Notes: generated by a model not told the origin, from the sequence alone. A stretch of 64,000 nucleotides of DNA from Nitrospinaceae bacterium (GCA_029261405.1 JAJDBK010000020.1:23215-87214), one strand, 5' to 3'; shown: positions 1 to 9,124, counted from the stretch's first letter. Numbers and translations: made by a program.

Positions 1-1
1 C

Positions 2-937
2 AGCATAGGCGCCGCTACGCCTGTGAACATGGCGCCAACCGGTATGGATGAAACCATGAAAAAGAAGGTCACCAATGACGCGGCGGCCTATATCCGCTCC
101 ATAGCCGAAGCGCATGGGCGAAATGGTGAGTGGGGTGAAAAGTTCGTAAGAAAAGGCTCATCACTGACCGAAAAGGAAGCCCTTGAAAACAACGTTATCG
201 ATTATGTGGCGGACAATCTTGACGAACTTCTGGCGAAGGTTGATGGCGTGACCGTGAAAACCACTCGTGGTGAAGTTATCATTAAGTCGGCCAACGCCAC
301 TGTTGTAAGGATCGAAATGACGTGGCGCCAGCGACTCTTCGATACCATGGCAAATCCTAACATCGCTTATCTTTTGTTAATGCTTGGGTTTTACGGCCTG
401 ATTTTCGAGCTTTCAAATCCCGGCGCCATTCTTCCCGGAGTCGTCGGCTCGATAGCCCTTGTCCTTGCTCTCTATTCGCTACAGGCGCTTCCCATCAATT
501 ATGCGGGTGTACTGCTTATAATCATGGCTTTAGTGATGTTCATGCTGGAGATATGGATACCGAGTTTCGGGCTACTTACGCTCGGAGGTCTGATGGCGTT
601 GATCGGAGGCTCTCTCATGCTTATCGATTCGCCGGAGGAGTATATGAAGATAAGCCTCGCCGTTATCATACCGACAGCGCTTTTCTCCAGCGGGTTCAGC
701 TTTTTTCTGGTAGGGGCCGGGATCAGGGCGCAATACAGGAGAGTCACCACGGGTAAAGAGGCCATGATCGGATCAAGAGGTGTGACGCAAACCGGAGTCG
801 CCTGTGATTCGCCGGGCCAGATTCTCGTGCAAGGTGAAGTGTGGAACGCCATCTGCGAGTCGCAACCTGTAGGGGAAAATTGCAACGTAGAAATAACCGG
901 TTGCGACGGGCTGACCCTGATTATTAAAGAGATTTAG
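2..937 (+). CDS. NfeD family membrane-bound serine protease, 5' truncated by the window edge
   Basis: The frame is open from base 2, before any start codon, so the gene begins outside the window; about 311 residues remain. The first visible residues (SIGAATPV) match the end of the ClpP-like protease domain of long-form NfeD proteins. A hydrophobic block of four or so helices follows (about residues 120-240), then a C-terminal OB-fold-like domain ending in LTLIIKEI. Long NfeD proteins sit in the inner membrane and are usually paired with a slipin/stomatin protein; the partner, if any, lies upstream and is not visible. The TAG stop codon is supplied by the first three bases of an inverted-repeat element, which suggests the original 3' end may have been altered by insertion. 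Confidence 0.85.
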   Translation, partial: SIGAATPVNMAPTGMDETMKKKVTNDAAAYIRSIAEAHGRNGEWGEKFVRKGSSLTEKEALENNVIDYVADNLDELLAKVDGVTVKTTRGEVIIKSANATVVRIEMTWRQRLFDTMANPNIAYLLLMLGFYGLIFELSNPGAILPGVVGSIALVLALYSLQALPINYAGVLLIIMALVMFMLEIWIPSFGLLTLGGLMALIGGSLMLIDSPEEYMKISLAVIIPTALFSSGFSFFLVGAGIRAQYRRVTTGKEAMIGSRGVTQTGVACDSPGQILVQGEVWNAICESQPVGENCNVEITGCDGLTLIIKEI

Positions 938-1100
938 GAGTCTGTCGGACTTAGGGGTTCGTTCGCGAAAAAGTCTGGTTTTGAGTCAGATTTATTGCAC
1001 TTTTGAGGTGAATAGTGGACCTATTCGCCGAAAAAGGGCGGAAAATCTGGCCAAAACCGGGCTTTTGCAGCAGAATCACCCTAAGTCCGACAGACTCCTA
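935..1100. repeat. MITE-like element with perfect 22-bp terminal inverted repeats
   Basis: Bases 935-956 and 1079-1100 are exact reverse complements (22 of 22), starting TAGGAGTCTGTCGG. They enclose about 122 bp with no gene. An inner hairpin lies near 1010-1028 (GGTGAATAG / CTATTCGCC, one G-T pair). The element fills the gap between two convergent genes and supplies the nfeD stop codon. A non-autonomous transposable element or a large bidirectional terminator would both fit; the long loop and the lack of a T-run favour the former. No second copy was noticed in the window. Confidence 0.7.
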
Positions 1101-1106
1101 GACTGG

Positions 1107-3689
1107 CTATTCACTCCATGGAAGTTCATAAAGTCCCACCGACAACCCTGAAGCTATAAACAGCGCTTTCTGATCCTCCAGATATTTGATTTCCGGTTCG
1201 TTGGTGAAATCGCCAATGGTGGTAAAGTCGGCGTTACCCAGTCCGTGACTCAATGTTATAAGGAAAACCTTGACGCTGTCACCTCCCCGATTCTGGAACC
1301 CCACTGCGTAAATCGACTCCGCTTTTTCCGATAAAAGTCTCACATGGTCGAGACGGGGGCCGTTGTACGCCTTTATTGTCGTCCCGGAAAATTTATTGAC
1401 CGCCATGACCTTTCCCTCCCCGGGGCATGTCAGAAGCGCGGAACGCATGACCACCCCCGCAAAATAGCAGTCGTCCGGGTAGTTGAAAGCCGTAGATCCG
1501 TCGGAGCGGTTTATCGCTTTTCGGGTCGCATGGATTAACGCCGATTTCTCCACTACAGGTTTTCTTACGGCCTTCCCCACTGCGGTCCATTTTCTCCTGG
1601 TGACGGGAAACCGGGTCAGGGCGATCTCGTTGTCTGAGGAGAGTATAAGTTCGTCACCCGAATACTGAACTTGCGGGAGTCTGAAATTTTCGATCTTGGC
1701 GACTCGCTCACCACTGTTGGAGTTTAGTTCTATTATGACTACGCCATCGCCATCACCTGTCTGGACCAGGGTCGAACCGTTCTGGAAGTAGAGCCGGGTC
1801 ACGTTTTGATCCATGATCGACTCCCAATCTTTTTTACCCGACCCTGAGTAGTAGGAGGTCACCTTCTTGCCGGTCGCCACTATGACACCCTTGGGATAAA
1901 AAACCGGGTTAACAACTGCAGGCTCTTCCAACTCAGCAAGCCAGGTTACGCTCCCCGTTATATTCGACACTCCCCCGATATAAGCCCCTTTGTTGTTCCG
2001 GCCAAAAATGGAGTAGGAGCTTGAATATGGATCGAAGAAAGCGTCGGTAATACCTGTAATTTTTGTGTTCCACACCACATCTCCGTTTTCGATCGCAAGG
2101 TTAGCTAAAAGACCATTGCGCACAACCACGACCCTTTTTCTATCCATGAAAGATTGTGAAGAGGTTTTTTCGACCAGCCACCTGGGAACAATAGCCACAT
2201 AATCGCCCATACCGGCGCCTCTGAAGGAGGTTTCTGCGATGTAGGTGACGTAACCTTGTATGGCGTTCCAGTTCAATATAGAGGCGCCAGTCATGAGAAG
2301 AAGAGTAACGATTCCGATCATCTCTTTTCGCGCTGTATTTGATGTAACGACGATAGTTCCGGCCAGATGGTCGTGCCATCCACGACGTTTTTTGTTGATG
2401 AGAACCTCAAGATAACCTATGGCGGGAATGATCGTGAGCAACGTCAGAAAAAGGTATCCGGTCCGAAGGATAGCCGATGGTTTGGCGATGGGAGAGCCGC
2501 TCTCGTCTAACACGCTTATTCCGGCAAGACGTTGCGCCGGTGTCGCTCCAAAACGGGAAAGGGGTAGATAGAAGTAGAGAAAAATGGTCGGCGCGCAGAG
2601 TGTAAGGAAAGCGATTTTCGACCCGGCCCTACTATCGTCGGGGAACATGAGCGTCAGCAGAAACAGGATAAACGAAATCTCCACAAGCTTTACCGAAGAG
2701 CGGAGAAAAAAACCGGCTGGTCCAACGTTGTTGTCGAACACCATCGCCTCTTTCGATTCGTCTTTGTTGACTGATGGTATACAGGCAGTGCAATATACCT
2801 CCCCCAAGTGGTTTTGGAAGCAGAGTTCACAAAGGCTTTTTCCGCAGGATTTGCAGACCCGCACCGCCATCGTGTCTGAATGAACAGCGCAGAAAGGAGA
2901 AGGATCCTCCCCGCTTCCCGGATCGTCAAGTCTTACCAGAGCGCCTTTGTCGAGCAGTAGCGTAAAAGCCCGTCTGGCGCTGTTGTTGTATTCGACGAAA
3001 AAATCGACCGGCCCCGCAGATGCGCCCTCCTGTTTTTCACCGCTCTGAACGTTAGTTCGTACAAGGGAAACGAGTTTTTCCAGTTTTCCGTTTTGTATAA
3101 AGAGCGTTTCGCTTCTAGGGTCACTTGAGCCATCGGGAGGTTTAGTTGTGGCTACAAAAAGTCCCTTGCTCCTACCCCGCAAGGCGGAGACGGTAATGAA
3201 GCTTGAGGAATCCTCCGGGAAAAAATCGGCGAATGCGAAGAGTGATTTTTTTTCGTTATAAAAAACACGCTGGTAGTTCTCCGCAGGGGACGACTCCATC
3301 TTCCTGTCGAGAGCGGCGACAAAACCCGCGCTTTTAAACAAAGCTGTAACCGCGATAAAATCCTCTTCCCGGACGGGAGTATCCTTCATTACAACCCGGC
3401 GAAACTTCACCGTTTTGCTTCTATAAAGAAGCTTAACCAAATCACCATAGATGATCTTACGCACGAAATATCGAACAGTTTCAATCGGTCCATAGAGCAG
3501 TTTCGATTTTTCCGCAAGTTTGACTTTGAGGTACGCGACCAGTCCCAGTCTTGTAAAGTCGATCCCGTAGAGGCCGGTTATGTCCAGCGCCAAACCCTCA
3601 TGTTCAAACCTTGTGCGGCATATTTTGCAGTTGACCGAAGAGTCGTGCGTATCCTGTATCAATCCGCATCCGGGACAGAACTTTTCCAT
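1107..3689 (-). CDS. Large membrane protein: zinc ribbon, B-box-like zinc finger, RDD domain and C-terminal beta-propeller
   Basis: This is an 860-residue protein of unknown function. The N-terminus carries a zinc ribbon (C5, C8, C21, C24). Residues 267-303 form a B-box-like cluster (C267, H270, C279, C282, C287, C290, H294, C300, C303). Residues about 320-450 are an RDD domain, with GATPAQRLAG and RRGWHDHLAG matching that family, and hydrophobic segments near 336-350, 358-376, 408-430 and 456-474. Residues about 490-855 look like PQQ/WD-type propeller repeats, presumably outside the cytoplasm. It is the last gene of a minus-strand cluster, 4 nt after the site-2 protease gene, which also begins with a zinc ribbon. 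I know of no characterised protein with this order of domains. Confidence 0.75.
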   Translation of the reverse strand: MEKFCPGCGLIQDTHDSSVNCKICRTRFEHEGLALDITGLYGIDFTRLGLVAYLKVKLAEKSKLLYGPIETVRYFVRKIIYGDLVKLLYRSKTVKFRRVVMKDTPVREEDFIAVTALFKSAGFVAALDRKMESSPAENYQRVFYNEKKSLFAFADFFPEDSSSFITVSALRGRSKGLFVATTKPPDGSSDPRSETLFIQNGKLEKLVSLVRTNVQSGEKQEGASAGPVDFFVEYNNSARRAFTLLLDKGALVRLDDPGSGEDPSPFCAVHSDTMAVRVCKSCGKSLCELCFQNHLGEVYCTACIPSVNKDESKEAMVFDNNVGPAGFFLRSSVKLVEISFILFLLTLMFPDDSRAGSKIAFLTLCAPTIFLYFYLPLSRFGATPAQRLAGISVLDESGSPIAKPSAILRTGYLFLTLLTIIPAIGYLEVLINKKRRGWHDHLAGTIVVTSNTARKEMIGIVTLLLMTGASILNWNAIQGYVTYIAETSFRGAGMGDYVAIVPRWLVEKTSSQSFMDRKRVVVVRNGLLANLAIENGDVVWNTKITGITDAFFDPYSSSYSIFGRNNKGAYIGGVSNITGSVTWLAELEEPAVVNPVFYPKGVIVATGKKVTSYYSGSGKKDWESIMDQNVTRLYFQNGSTLVQTGDGDGVVIIELNSNSGERVAKIENFRLPQVQYSGDELILSSDNEIALTRFPVTRRKWTAVGKAVRKPVVEKSALIHATRKAINRSDGSTAFNYPDDCYFAGVVMRSALLTCPGEGKVMAVNKFSGTTIKAYNGPRLDHVRLLSEKAESIYAVGFQNRGGDSVKVFLITLSHGLGNADFTTIGDFTNEPEIKYLEDQKALFIASGLSVGLYELPWSE

Positions 3690-3693
3690 CGGG

Positions 3694-5091
3694 TTAGAGG
3701 ATCAGCTCGGAGAGGAAAAAATATCCGGCCATGGCAACGTAGGCGGGATAAAAAATGTATGCGATAACGCCGGTGTATAAGGTGAAAATAATCACGACAA
3801 TACTGACCCACTGGTATCGCCACAGTTTTACAGCAAACGTCGGCCTGACAATCGCCCGCAACAGCCATCCGCCATCGAGGGGAGGGAGTGGAATCAGATT
3901 AAATACCGCCAGGACCAGATTCACTACTGCGCCAAGAGCAAAAATTTCGAGTAGAACATACCAGAAAGGCCCGCTGAACGCTCCCCCGCCAACACTGATC
4001 GGACCGGCCAAGTCGATAGAGAAACGGACGGCGTGCTCCGGGTAGACGGAGTTGTGCCAGCTGGCGGCGATCAGAAAGAGGGTGAACATGATATACGACA
4101 CTGTCAGGCTCATGGCCGGTCCGGCTCCCGCCACCAGAACCTGGTCCCTGGGGTGTTTTGGCAGATTGATCGGGTTAAAAGGGACCGGCCTGGCCCACCC
4201 GAACATGAAACCAACCAGCGAATAGACAACGACCGGTGTTATGAAGGTTCCGATCATCGAGACGTGCCTGACAGGATTAAGGGTAAGGCGCCCGGCCCTG
4301 TATGCCGTTGAATCACCCAGCAACCACGCCGTCATTCCGTGTCCCAACTCGTGCAGGACGACACCAAGCAGAATCGTATATAAAAAGAGAGCCGTCAGAA
4401 GATACTTCGTTACCGTTTCGTCGTCGCCTACCCAGACCTTTACAATGAAGAAGAGAAACGGAAATATCACCCATAAAGAACCCCCCCACCAGGTGGAGGA
4501 GTCGGCCTCTTTTACCAGTTGGTAAATTCTTTCAATACCGCTTGCGGTTTTTTCCTCACGCTGTTTAAGTTGCGCTTCGTATGTTTCGTCAGATTCCGAT
4601 TTCATCCTGTCTTCGATAATCTTTAACATAAGCCGGGCTTGAGGATTTTTCGGATCGATTTTCAGGAGGCGCTCCAGAAGTTTCGTAGCGTCGGCATAGC
4701 TCTTTCGTTGTCCGAGCAGGGTGGCGGTTTTAAAGAGGATTCCGGGGTTGTCCGGTTCGATGGCGAGAGCTTTGCGATATGCGTTAAGGGCGTCGTATGG
4801 CAGGTTCATCTTCGATAACATTGCGCCGATTTCGCACAGAACCGTGGCGCTGCAAAAAGGGAGATAAAGGGCGGCCCGGCTTTTGATGATAGCCTTCTCT
4901 TTTTCGCCATTTGCAAGCAGAGCTTTGGCTTCGTTTCTCAGGCGAATACCAGTATCGCTTGTTACAACAGTTTTATCCGCCGAACCTGAAAGTTCCTGCG
5001 GCGGATCACTTTTGCGCAGGACGTTCCCGCACCCCGGACACTCCCCCTCATCGCCGGAACCGGTATCAGAACCGCAATACGGGCATTTCAT
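3694..5091 (-). CDS. Zinc-ribbon, TPR and M50 site-2-protease membrane protein
   Basis: This is a predicted intramembrane zinc metalloprotease of the M50 (site-2 protease) family with an unusual cytosolic front end. From the chosen ATG (465 residues) there is a zinc ribbon (C3, C6, C18, C21) and two or more TPR repeats at about 50-165. A membrane domain follows, with the catalytic HELGH at 247-251 and the third zinc ligand in LPPLDGG (D406). An in-frame start 48 nt upstream would put 16 unconserved residues before the ribbon; the internal ATG is preferred because the ribbon then begins at residue 2. The start overlaps the end of the upstream TPR gene by 26 nt, so the two are probably translated together. 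The substrate is unknown; cleavage of a membrane-bound regulator is a guess from the family. Confidence 0.8.
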   Translation of the reverse strand: MKCPYCGSDTGSGDEGECPGCGNVLRKSDPPQELSGSADKTVVTSDTGIRLRNEAKALLANGEKEKAIIKSRAALYLPFCSATVLCEIGAMLSKMNLPYDALNAYRKALAIEPDNPGILFKTATLLGQRKSYADATKLLERLLKIDPKNPQARLMLKIIEDRMKSESDETYEAQLKQREEKTASGIERIYQLVKEADSSTWWGGSLWVIFPFLFFIVKVWVGDDETVTKYLLTALFLYTILLGVVLHELGHGMTAWLLGDSTAYRAGRLTLNPVRHVSMIGTFITPVVVYSLVGFMFGWARPVPFNPINLPKHPRDQVLVAGAGPAMSLTVSYIMFTLFLIAASWHNSVYPEHAVRFSIDLAGPISVGGGAFSGPFWYVLLEIFALGAVVNLVLAVFNLIPLPPLDGGWLLRAIVRPTFAVKLWRYQWVSIVVIIFTLYTGVIAYIFYPAYVAMAGYFFLSELIL

Positions 5092-6301
5092 AATGTTCCG
5101 AAAGGTATAAGTATGCGTATGAGCCCATGGCAAAAACAATTACCAACCAGAAAAAGAAGGAGGCGATACGGGCAGGTAAAAATAGTTTTTCAGAGTTGTC
5201 GCTCGACCTTGGGGTATGTTTAAAACCACTTACGAATATAATTAAAATTACCCAAAAAAGTATTATCAGGACAATTCCGTTTTCATGTAACGTCTCGATA
5301 AGTTGTTCGAGCGGCTCCCCTTCGACCTGCGGATTGGCGTAATATTTTTCCGTGAACATCGTGGTAACGTCCGCGCCGCTTGCGATCCATTCTTTTTCGT
5401 CCCGAGCCAGAGCCGTATTCCATTCGTTGGCTTCAGCCACTTCCTTCCTGAATTTCGTCTCCACTGCGGATAGAATCAGACCTTCATGCGCGCTTATCGC
5501 CTCGGTAGCCATAAGCCTGTACGCCGCTGAACCTTCCTTTGTCCCTTTAGTCTCGTAAGAAGCTTTCAGGTAGGCCCGGGACGCCAGAAGGGCGGAGTTT
5601 CTCTCCGGTTGACCGTGCATTAGCAAGTCGCCCAGGGCTTCGAGCAGGATAGTTCGGTTAAAACCTCCGAATCGCATCATTTCAAGAATGGTATTGATGG
5701 CCCCTACCCTTTGCCCGGCTGTAAGGTAGGCGGCGAACCCCAGCGCTTTTCCCTGCTCAGGGTAATCCTCCGACTGGCGTAGCGGAAGACGGGGAGTTGA
5801 TCTGTCTCCTCTCATCTTGAGCGTATATTCGAGTAGTTTGAGCTGAATCGATTCCCGACCCGACCTGCCTTCCGGGCTAAGTCTCATGGCAATGTTTATG
5901 TAGTAGAGCGCCTCGTCATACCTGTTCGACATTATCAGGAACTGCGCAAGATTTGCATATGTGGAGTGCAGTCCGGGAAAAAGCCCCTCTTTTTCCATCA
6001 TGATATTTATCGCTTTGTCGTATTCGGAGGTTTTGCTGTACGCCACGGCAATGTCGTCGTAGACTTTCTGGTCGTCAGTCGTCTTGAGTTTATCTACATT
6101 CTTTTCGATTACCCATTTGTAATACTCTGGTGAGTGGCTGATATATTTACCCGTTATAAGTTCAAGGGCCAGTGGATGTCTGGCGCGTTCCCGGGAGAGG
6201 GTGTCGGTATCCCAGATGGTGGCGGCAACGAGTGTGAACCATATGAGAGGCAGAGAGGCGATACGCCACCGTTTAATATTCATACCAACCCCGTCTGGCA
6301 T
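5066..6301 (-). CDS. TPR-containing membrane protein of unknown function
   Basis: The 411-residue protein has an N-terminal hydrophobic segment (about 14-30). TPR-like helical pairs follow through about 60-200, including the stretch around DEALYYINIAMRLSPEG. Two C-terminal membrane helices lie at about 345-365 and 380-402. The protein is therefore probably anchored at both ends. An alternative start (ATG at 6283) follows a G-rich stretch and may be the true one. The gene overlaps the site-2 protease gene downstream by 26 nt and lies 48 nt after the nucleotidyltransferase gene, so it is likely in the same operon. I do not recognise it as any named family; TPRs suggest a scaffold for protein contacts. 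Confidence 0.65.
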   Translation of the reverse strand: MPDGVGMNIKRWRIASLPLIWFTLVAATIWDTDTLSRERARHPLALELITGKYISHSPEYYKWVIEKNVDKLKTTDDQKVYDDIAVAYSKTSEYDKAINIMMEKEGLFPGLHSTYANLAQFLIMSNRYDEALYYINIAMRLSPEGRSGRESIQLKLLEYTLKMRGDRSTPRLPLRQSEDYPEQGKALGFAAYLTAGQRVGAINTILEMMRFGGFNRTILLEALGDLLMHGQPERNSALLASRAYLKASYETKGTKEGSAAYRLMATEAISAHEGLILSAVETKFRKEVAEANEWNTALARDEKEWIASGADVTTMFTEKYYANPQVEGEPLEQLIETLHENGIVLIILFWVILIIFVSGFKHTPRSSDNSEKLFLPARIASFFFWLVIVFAMGSYAYLYLSEHYEMPVLRF

Positions 6302-6349
6302 AAGAACCCGTTTCCGTTGATGAGAACGATAGATGTGAGGCCCATTTTA

Positions 6350-7315
6350 TCATGTTTTTCTCAATCCATCTTCACTGCAAAGAACTTCTTCGAAACAACT
6401 CTCCCCCTCTTCAAGGATTGATCCTGTTAACAGGACCGACTCCTCCACCCTCGCCCCTTTTCCAACGGTAGCCCCGGCCATTATAATGGCGTTCGGTCCG
6501 ATGATCGCCTCCTTCTCTACTTTGGCCCCGGCCTCAATATAAACCGGATTGATGGCGCAATAACCTTGAAGTTCAGCCCAGATGGTGGCCGGCGCTGGCG
6601 TTGACAGGTTCAGTTGTTCAATGACGGCCTTTCTGTAGTCTGAGAGCGTGCCAAGGTCTGTCCACCCGGAATTTGTCACAACACCGTATATCGGTCCGTT
6701 GTTTTGCACCATAGGAGCGTATATCTCCGTCGAGATATCGACAGGTCGTCCAGCCGGGATAATTTTGAAAATTTCGGGCGAAAGTATCGAAACACCGGTG
6801 AACATCAGATTTTTCGAACCGGGGTCGTGATTCGGTCCTGTGGCGCCCGGGAACAGGCTGATTTTCCCTGACATCAGGGCCAGGGAACTATATTTTTCCG
6901 GGTCCGGGTTCTCTTTTAATAACAGGGTTGATACCGCATCGTTCCGCCTGTGACTCTCGATCATTACTCCAAAGTCAGGTTCAGGGTCAAAAAGCAGGTC
7001 GGAGTTCATTACAATAAAATCGTCCCGATCGAGCCATCTTTGGGCGTTTTTTATACCGCCCGCTGTGCCGAGGATTTTCCGCTCCCTGAGAGGGACGACT
7101 TCTACACCGTAATCCTTGCCGGAAAGATAAGCCTCCATTCTATCCGCAAGATGGCTCATGTTTACCACGATTTTTTCGGCGCCCGCATTCCTGACCGACT
7201 CAATCCTTATATCGAGCAGGGTCTTGCCCAGGAGAGGCAACAGAGGCTTTGGGCAGATGCGGCTTACGGGGAGCATTCGCGTTCCCAATCCGGCGGCCAG
7301 AATCATTCCGTTCAT
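6350..7315 (-). CDS. Sugar-phosphate nucleotidyltransferase (mannose-1-phosphate guanylyltransferase / GlmU-N type)
   Basis: The protein probably transfers a nucleotide onto a sugar-1-phosphate for surface polysaccharide or cell-wall sugar synthesis. The N-terminus has the nucleotide-binding signature MILAAGLGTRM followed by PKPLLPLLGKTLL, and a metal-binding VMNSDLLFD lies near residue 95. The last 80 or so residues have the spaced V/I-G-x-A pattern of a left-handed beta-helix. The start at 7315 is chosen over an in-frame one at 7345 because the Rossmann strand then begins directly. Activating sugar and nucleotide cannot be read from sequence. The gene heads the minus-strand cluster and is divergent from ychF. 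Confidence 0.8.
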   Translation of the reverse strand: MNGMILAAGLGTRMLPVSRICPKPLLPLLGKTLLDIRIESVRNAGAEKIVVNMSHLADRMEAYLSGKDYGVEVVPLRERKILGTAGGIKNAQRWLDRDDFIVMNSDLLFDPEPDFGVMIESHRRNDAVSTLLLKENPDPEKYSSLALMSGKISLFPGATGPNHDPGSKNLMFTGVSILSPEIFKIIPAGRPVDISTEIYAPMVQNNGPIYGVVTNSGWTDLGTLSDYRKAVIEQLNLSTPAPATIWAELQGYCAINPVYIEAGAKVEKEAIIGPNAIIMAGATVGKGARVEESVLLTGSILEEGESCFEEVLCSEDGLRKT

Positions 7316-7332
7316 AATGTGGGTCACTATTT

Positions 7333-7341
7333 TGTTATAAT
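7333..7341 (+). promoter_or_regulatory. Candidate extended -10 promoter for ychF
   Basis: The sequence TGTTATAAT is a perfect extended -10 element (TGn plus TATAAT) in the gap between the divergent nucleotidyltransferase and ychF genes. No good -35 box lies 16-18 nt upstream, which extended -10 promoters can tolerate. A start near 7348 would leave a leader of about 31 nt with a CAGGAG ribosome site. Confidence 0.4.
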
Positions 7342-7378
7342 ACACGGTTCTGATTAAAACATATCACAGGAGTGTTTC

Positions 7379-8476
7379 GTGGGATTTAATTGCGGTATCG
7401 TCGGACTGCCTAACGTGGGCAAATCGACCATTTTTAACGCCCTTACATCGGCCGGGGCGCAGGCGGAAAATTTTGCGTTCTGCACCATAGAGCCGAATAT
7501 TGGTATCGCATCGGTACCCGACCCCCGCCTGAATCGGCTGGCCCAAATTTCAAAATCGGAAAAAATCCTTCCGACAACCCTTGAAGTGGTAGATATAGCC
7601 GGATTGGTGGCCGGAGCCAGCTCTGGCGAAGGGCTTGGGAACAAGTTTCTGGGGCACATCAGGCAGGTGGACGCCGTGGCGCATGTGGTGCGATGTTTTA
7701 ACGATACCGATGTGGTCCATGTATCGGGCAAGGTCGATCCGTTGGACGATCTTGAAACCATTAGCGCGGAACTGCTTATCGCTGACCTTGATACCCTCGA
7801 AAAGAGAATCGTAAAAACCGCCAGAGAGAAGAAGACCGGAGACAAAAATATAAAGTTGGCCCTTGAAAGGTATGAAGGGTTAAAAGAGAAAATAGAAGGG
7901 GGAGTTCCCGCCAGGCTCGCCATGGACGAATCGGGTGGAGCGGAATTTTTCCGGGATCTGTTTCTGTTGACAGCAAAGCCAGCCCTCTATGTCTGCAACG
8001 TCGATGAGGAATCGATGCTTTCGGGAAACAGCGAACATTTACGGGCCGTCGAGGAGTACGCAGAGAAAAATGGCGGAAAAGTCGTCTCCATCTGCGGGAA
8101 AGTGGAGGCGGAGCTTTCTGAACTTGACAGCGACGACAGGGCGGAGATGCTTGCCGATTACGGCCTTGAAGAGCCGGGGTTAAACCGGTTTATCAGAACA
8201 GGTTACGAAACCCTTGGCCTGTATACATACTTGACCACGGGGCCGAAAGAGACTCGCGCATGGACAGTTCCCGCCGGAGCCAAAGCGCCCCAGGCCGCCG
8301 GTGTTATTCATTCTGATTTCGAGAGAGGATTTATCAGGGCGGAGGTGATCTCATTTGATGACCTTGATCGGCTGGGAAGCGAACTTGCTGTAAAAGAGGC
8401 TGGCCTGTTAAGGGTTGAAGGGAAGGAGTATGTCATAAAGGACGGGGATGTTATCCATTTCAGGTTTAACGTTTAA
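7379..8476 (+). CDS. ychF: Redox-regulated ATPase/GTPase YchF (OLA1 family)
   Basis: This is a universal P-loop nucleotide-binding protein that associates with ribosomes and is linked to stress responses. Its 365 residues are full length for the family. The P-loop is GLPNVGKST at about residues 9-17, followed by the family-specific NFAFCTIEPNIG and the switch-II-like VDIAGLVAGAS. A coiled-coil region occupies the middle and a TGS domain the last 80 residues. GTG is the start, with CAGGAG (7367-7372) placed 6 nt upstream. The GNAT gene follows after 16 nt and is probably co-transcribed. Confidence 0.95.
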   Translation: MGFNCGIVGLPNVGKSTIFNALTSAGAQAENFAFCTIEPNIGIASVPDPRLNRLAQISKSEKILPTTLEVVDIAGLVAGASSGEGLGNKFLGHIRQVDAVAHVVRCFNDTDVVHVSGKVDPLDDLETISAELLIADLDTLEKRIVKTAREKKTGDKNIKLALERYEGLKEKIEGGVPARLAMDESGGAEFFRDLFLLTAKPALYVCNVDEESMLSGNSEHLRAVEEYAEKNGGKVVSICGKVEAELSELDSDDRAEMLADYGLEEPGLNRFIRTGYETLGLYTYLTTGPKETRAWTVPAGAKAPQAAGVIHSDFERGFIRAEVISFDDLDRLGSELAVKEAGLLRVEGKEYVIKDGDVIHFRFNV

Positions 8477-8492
8477 ACGGCCTTCAATTTAA

Positions 8493-8948
8493 ATGAAGAA
8501 GGCGCGGACGGTGTTGCGAGAAGGGGAGCTTGCCGATCTGGAGTCAATGGTTAAAATCGACGAAACTCTTTTCCCGCCGGAAATCAGCTACGACCCGGAG
8601 ACGTTTCTCTTTTATCTGCTACACCCCTCCTCGGATGTTATTCTCGCCGAAATAAATGGTGAAGTGGCGGGCTTTGCGATTGTTACTTTAAGCGAGCCGG
8701 GCGACTGTCAACTCGTCACCATTGATGTAGCAAAAAAAATGCAAAGACTCGGTATCGGAGCCTCCCTGCTGAAAGCGGCTCACCAGAGAGCCGGGAGCAG
8801 GGGTGCAAAGAGCGTGTCGTTGCAGGTAGATACCAACTCGACAGACGCCATACGGTTCTACGAACGCGCAGGTTACGAAAAAAAAGGTCCGCTACCGAAC
8901 TATTACAGGAACCTGTCTGACGCCTGGGAGATGGTAATCAAACTGTAG
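8493..8948 (+). CDS. GNAT family N-acetyltransferase (RimI-like)
   Basis: The 151-residue protein is a single GNAT domain that should transfer acetyl from acetyl-CoA to an amine. The pyrophosphate-binding loop is KKMQRLGIGASLL (about residues 86-98), matching the R/Q-x-x-G-x-G/A rule. The C-terminal STDAIRFYERAGYEKKG is typical of RimI-like enzymes, which acetylate protein N-termini. The true substrate cannot be told from sequence; RimI is one of several options. It follows ychF with a 16-nt gap. Confidence 0.85.
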   Translation: MKKARTVLREGELADLESMVKIDETLFPPEISYDPETFLFYLLHPSSDVILAEINGEVAGFAIVTLSEPGDCQLVTIDVAKKMQRLGIGASLLKAAHQRAGSRGAKSVSLQVDTNSTDAIRFYERAGYEKKGPLPNYYRNLSDAWEMVIKL

Positions 8949-8960
8949 TGCAACCTGGTT

Positions 8961-9119
8961 TTAGAGCTTGGTGAACTGATCCTTGCCGACTCCGCATTCC
9001 GGGCAGGTCCAGTTATCGGGAATCTCGGCGAAAGCAGTGCCGGGGGCTATTCCACTGTCGGGGTCGCCGATGGTCGGGTCGTAAATCATTCCACATATAT
9101 CGCATATATACTTGTCCAT
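8961..9119 (-). CDS. Rubredoxin
   Basis: This 52-residue electron carrier with a single Fe(Cys)4 site reads [15 protein letters not shown] at the start and has a second knuckle [12 protein letters not shown]. Its four ligands are C6, C9, C39 and C42. It has the expected length for the family, including the conserved Y/W/D/P positions. It uses ATG with GAGGT 8 nt upstream; that site overlaps the last codons of the fibronectin-III gene, whose stop lies 5 nt before the ATG. Translation is therefore likely coupled. Rubredoxins usually serve superoxide reductases, rubrerythrins or other oxygen-defence enzymes in anaerobes and microaerophiles; no clear partner is adjacent. Confidence 0.93.
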   Translation of the reverse strand: MDKYICDICGMIYDPTIGDPDSGIAPGTAFAEIPDNWTCPECGVGKDQFTKL

Positions 9120-9124
9120 AATGT

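Noticed and set aside
5092..5139. 16-residue N-terminal extension of the site-2 protease
   Set aside because: The zinc ribbon, conserved in the linked gene, begins right after the internal ATG, so the extension is probably not translated.
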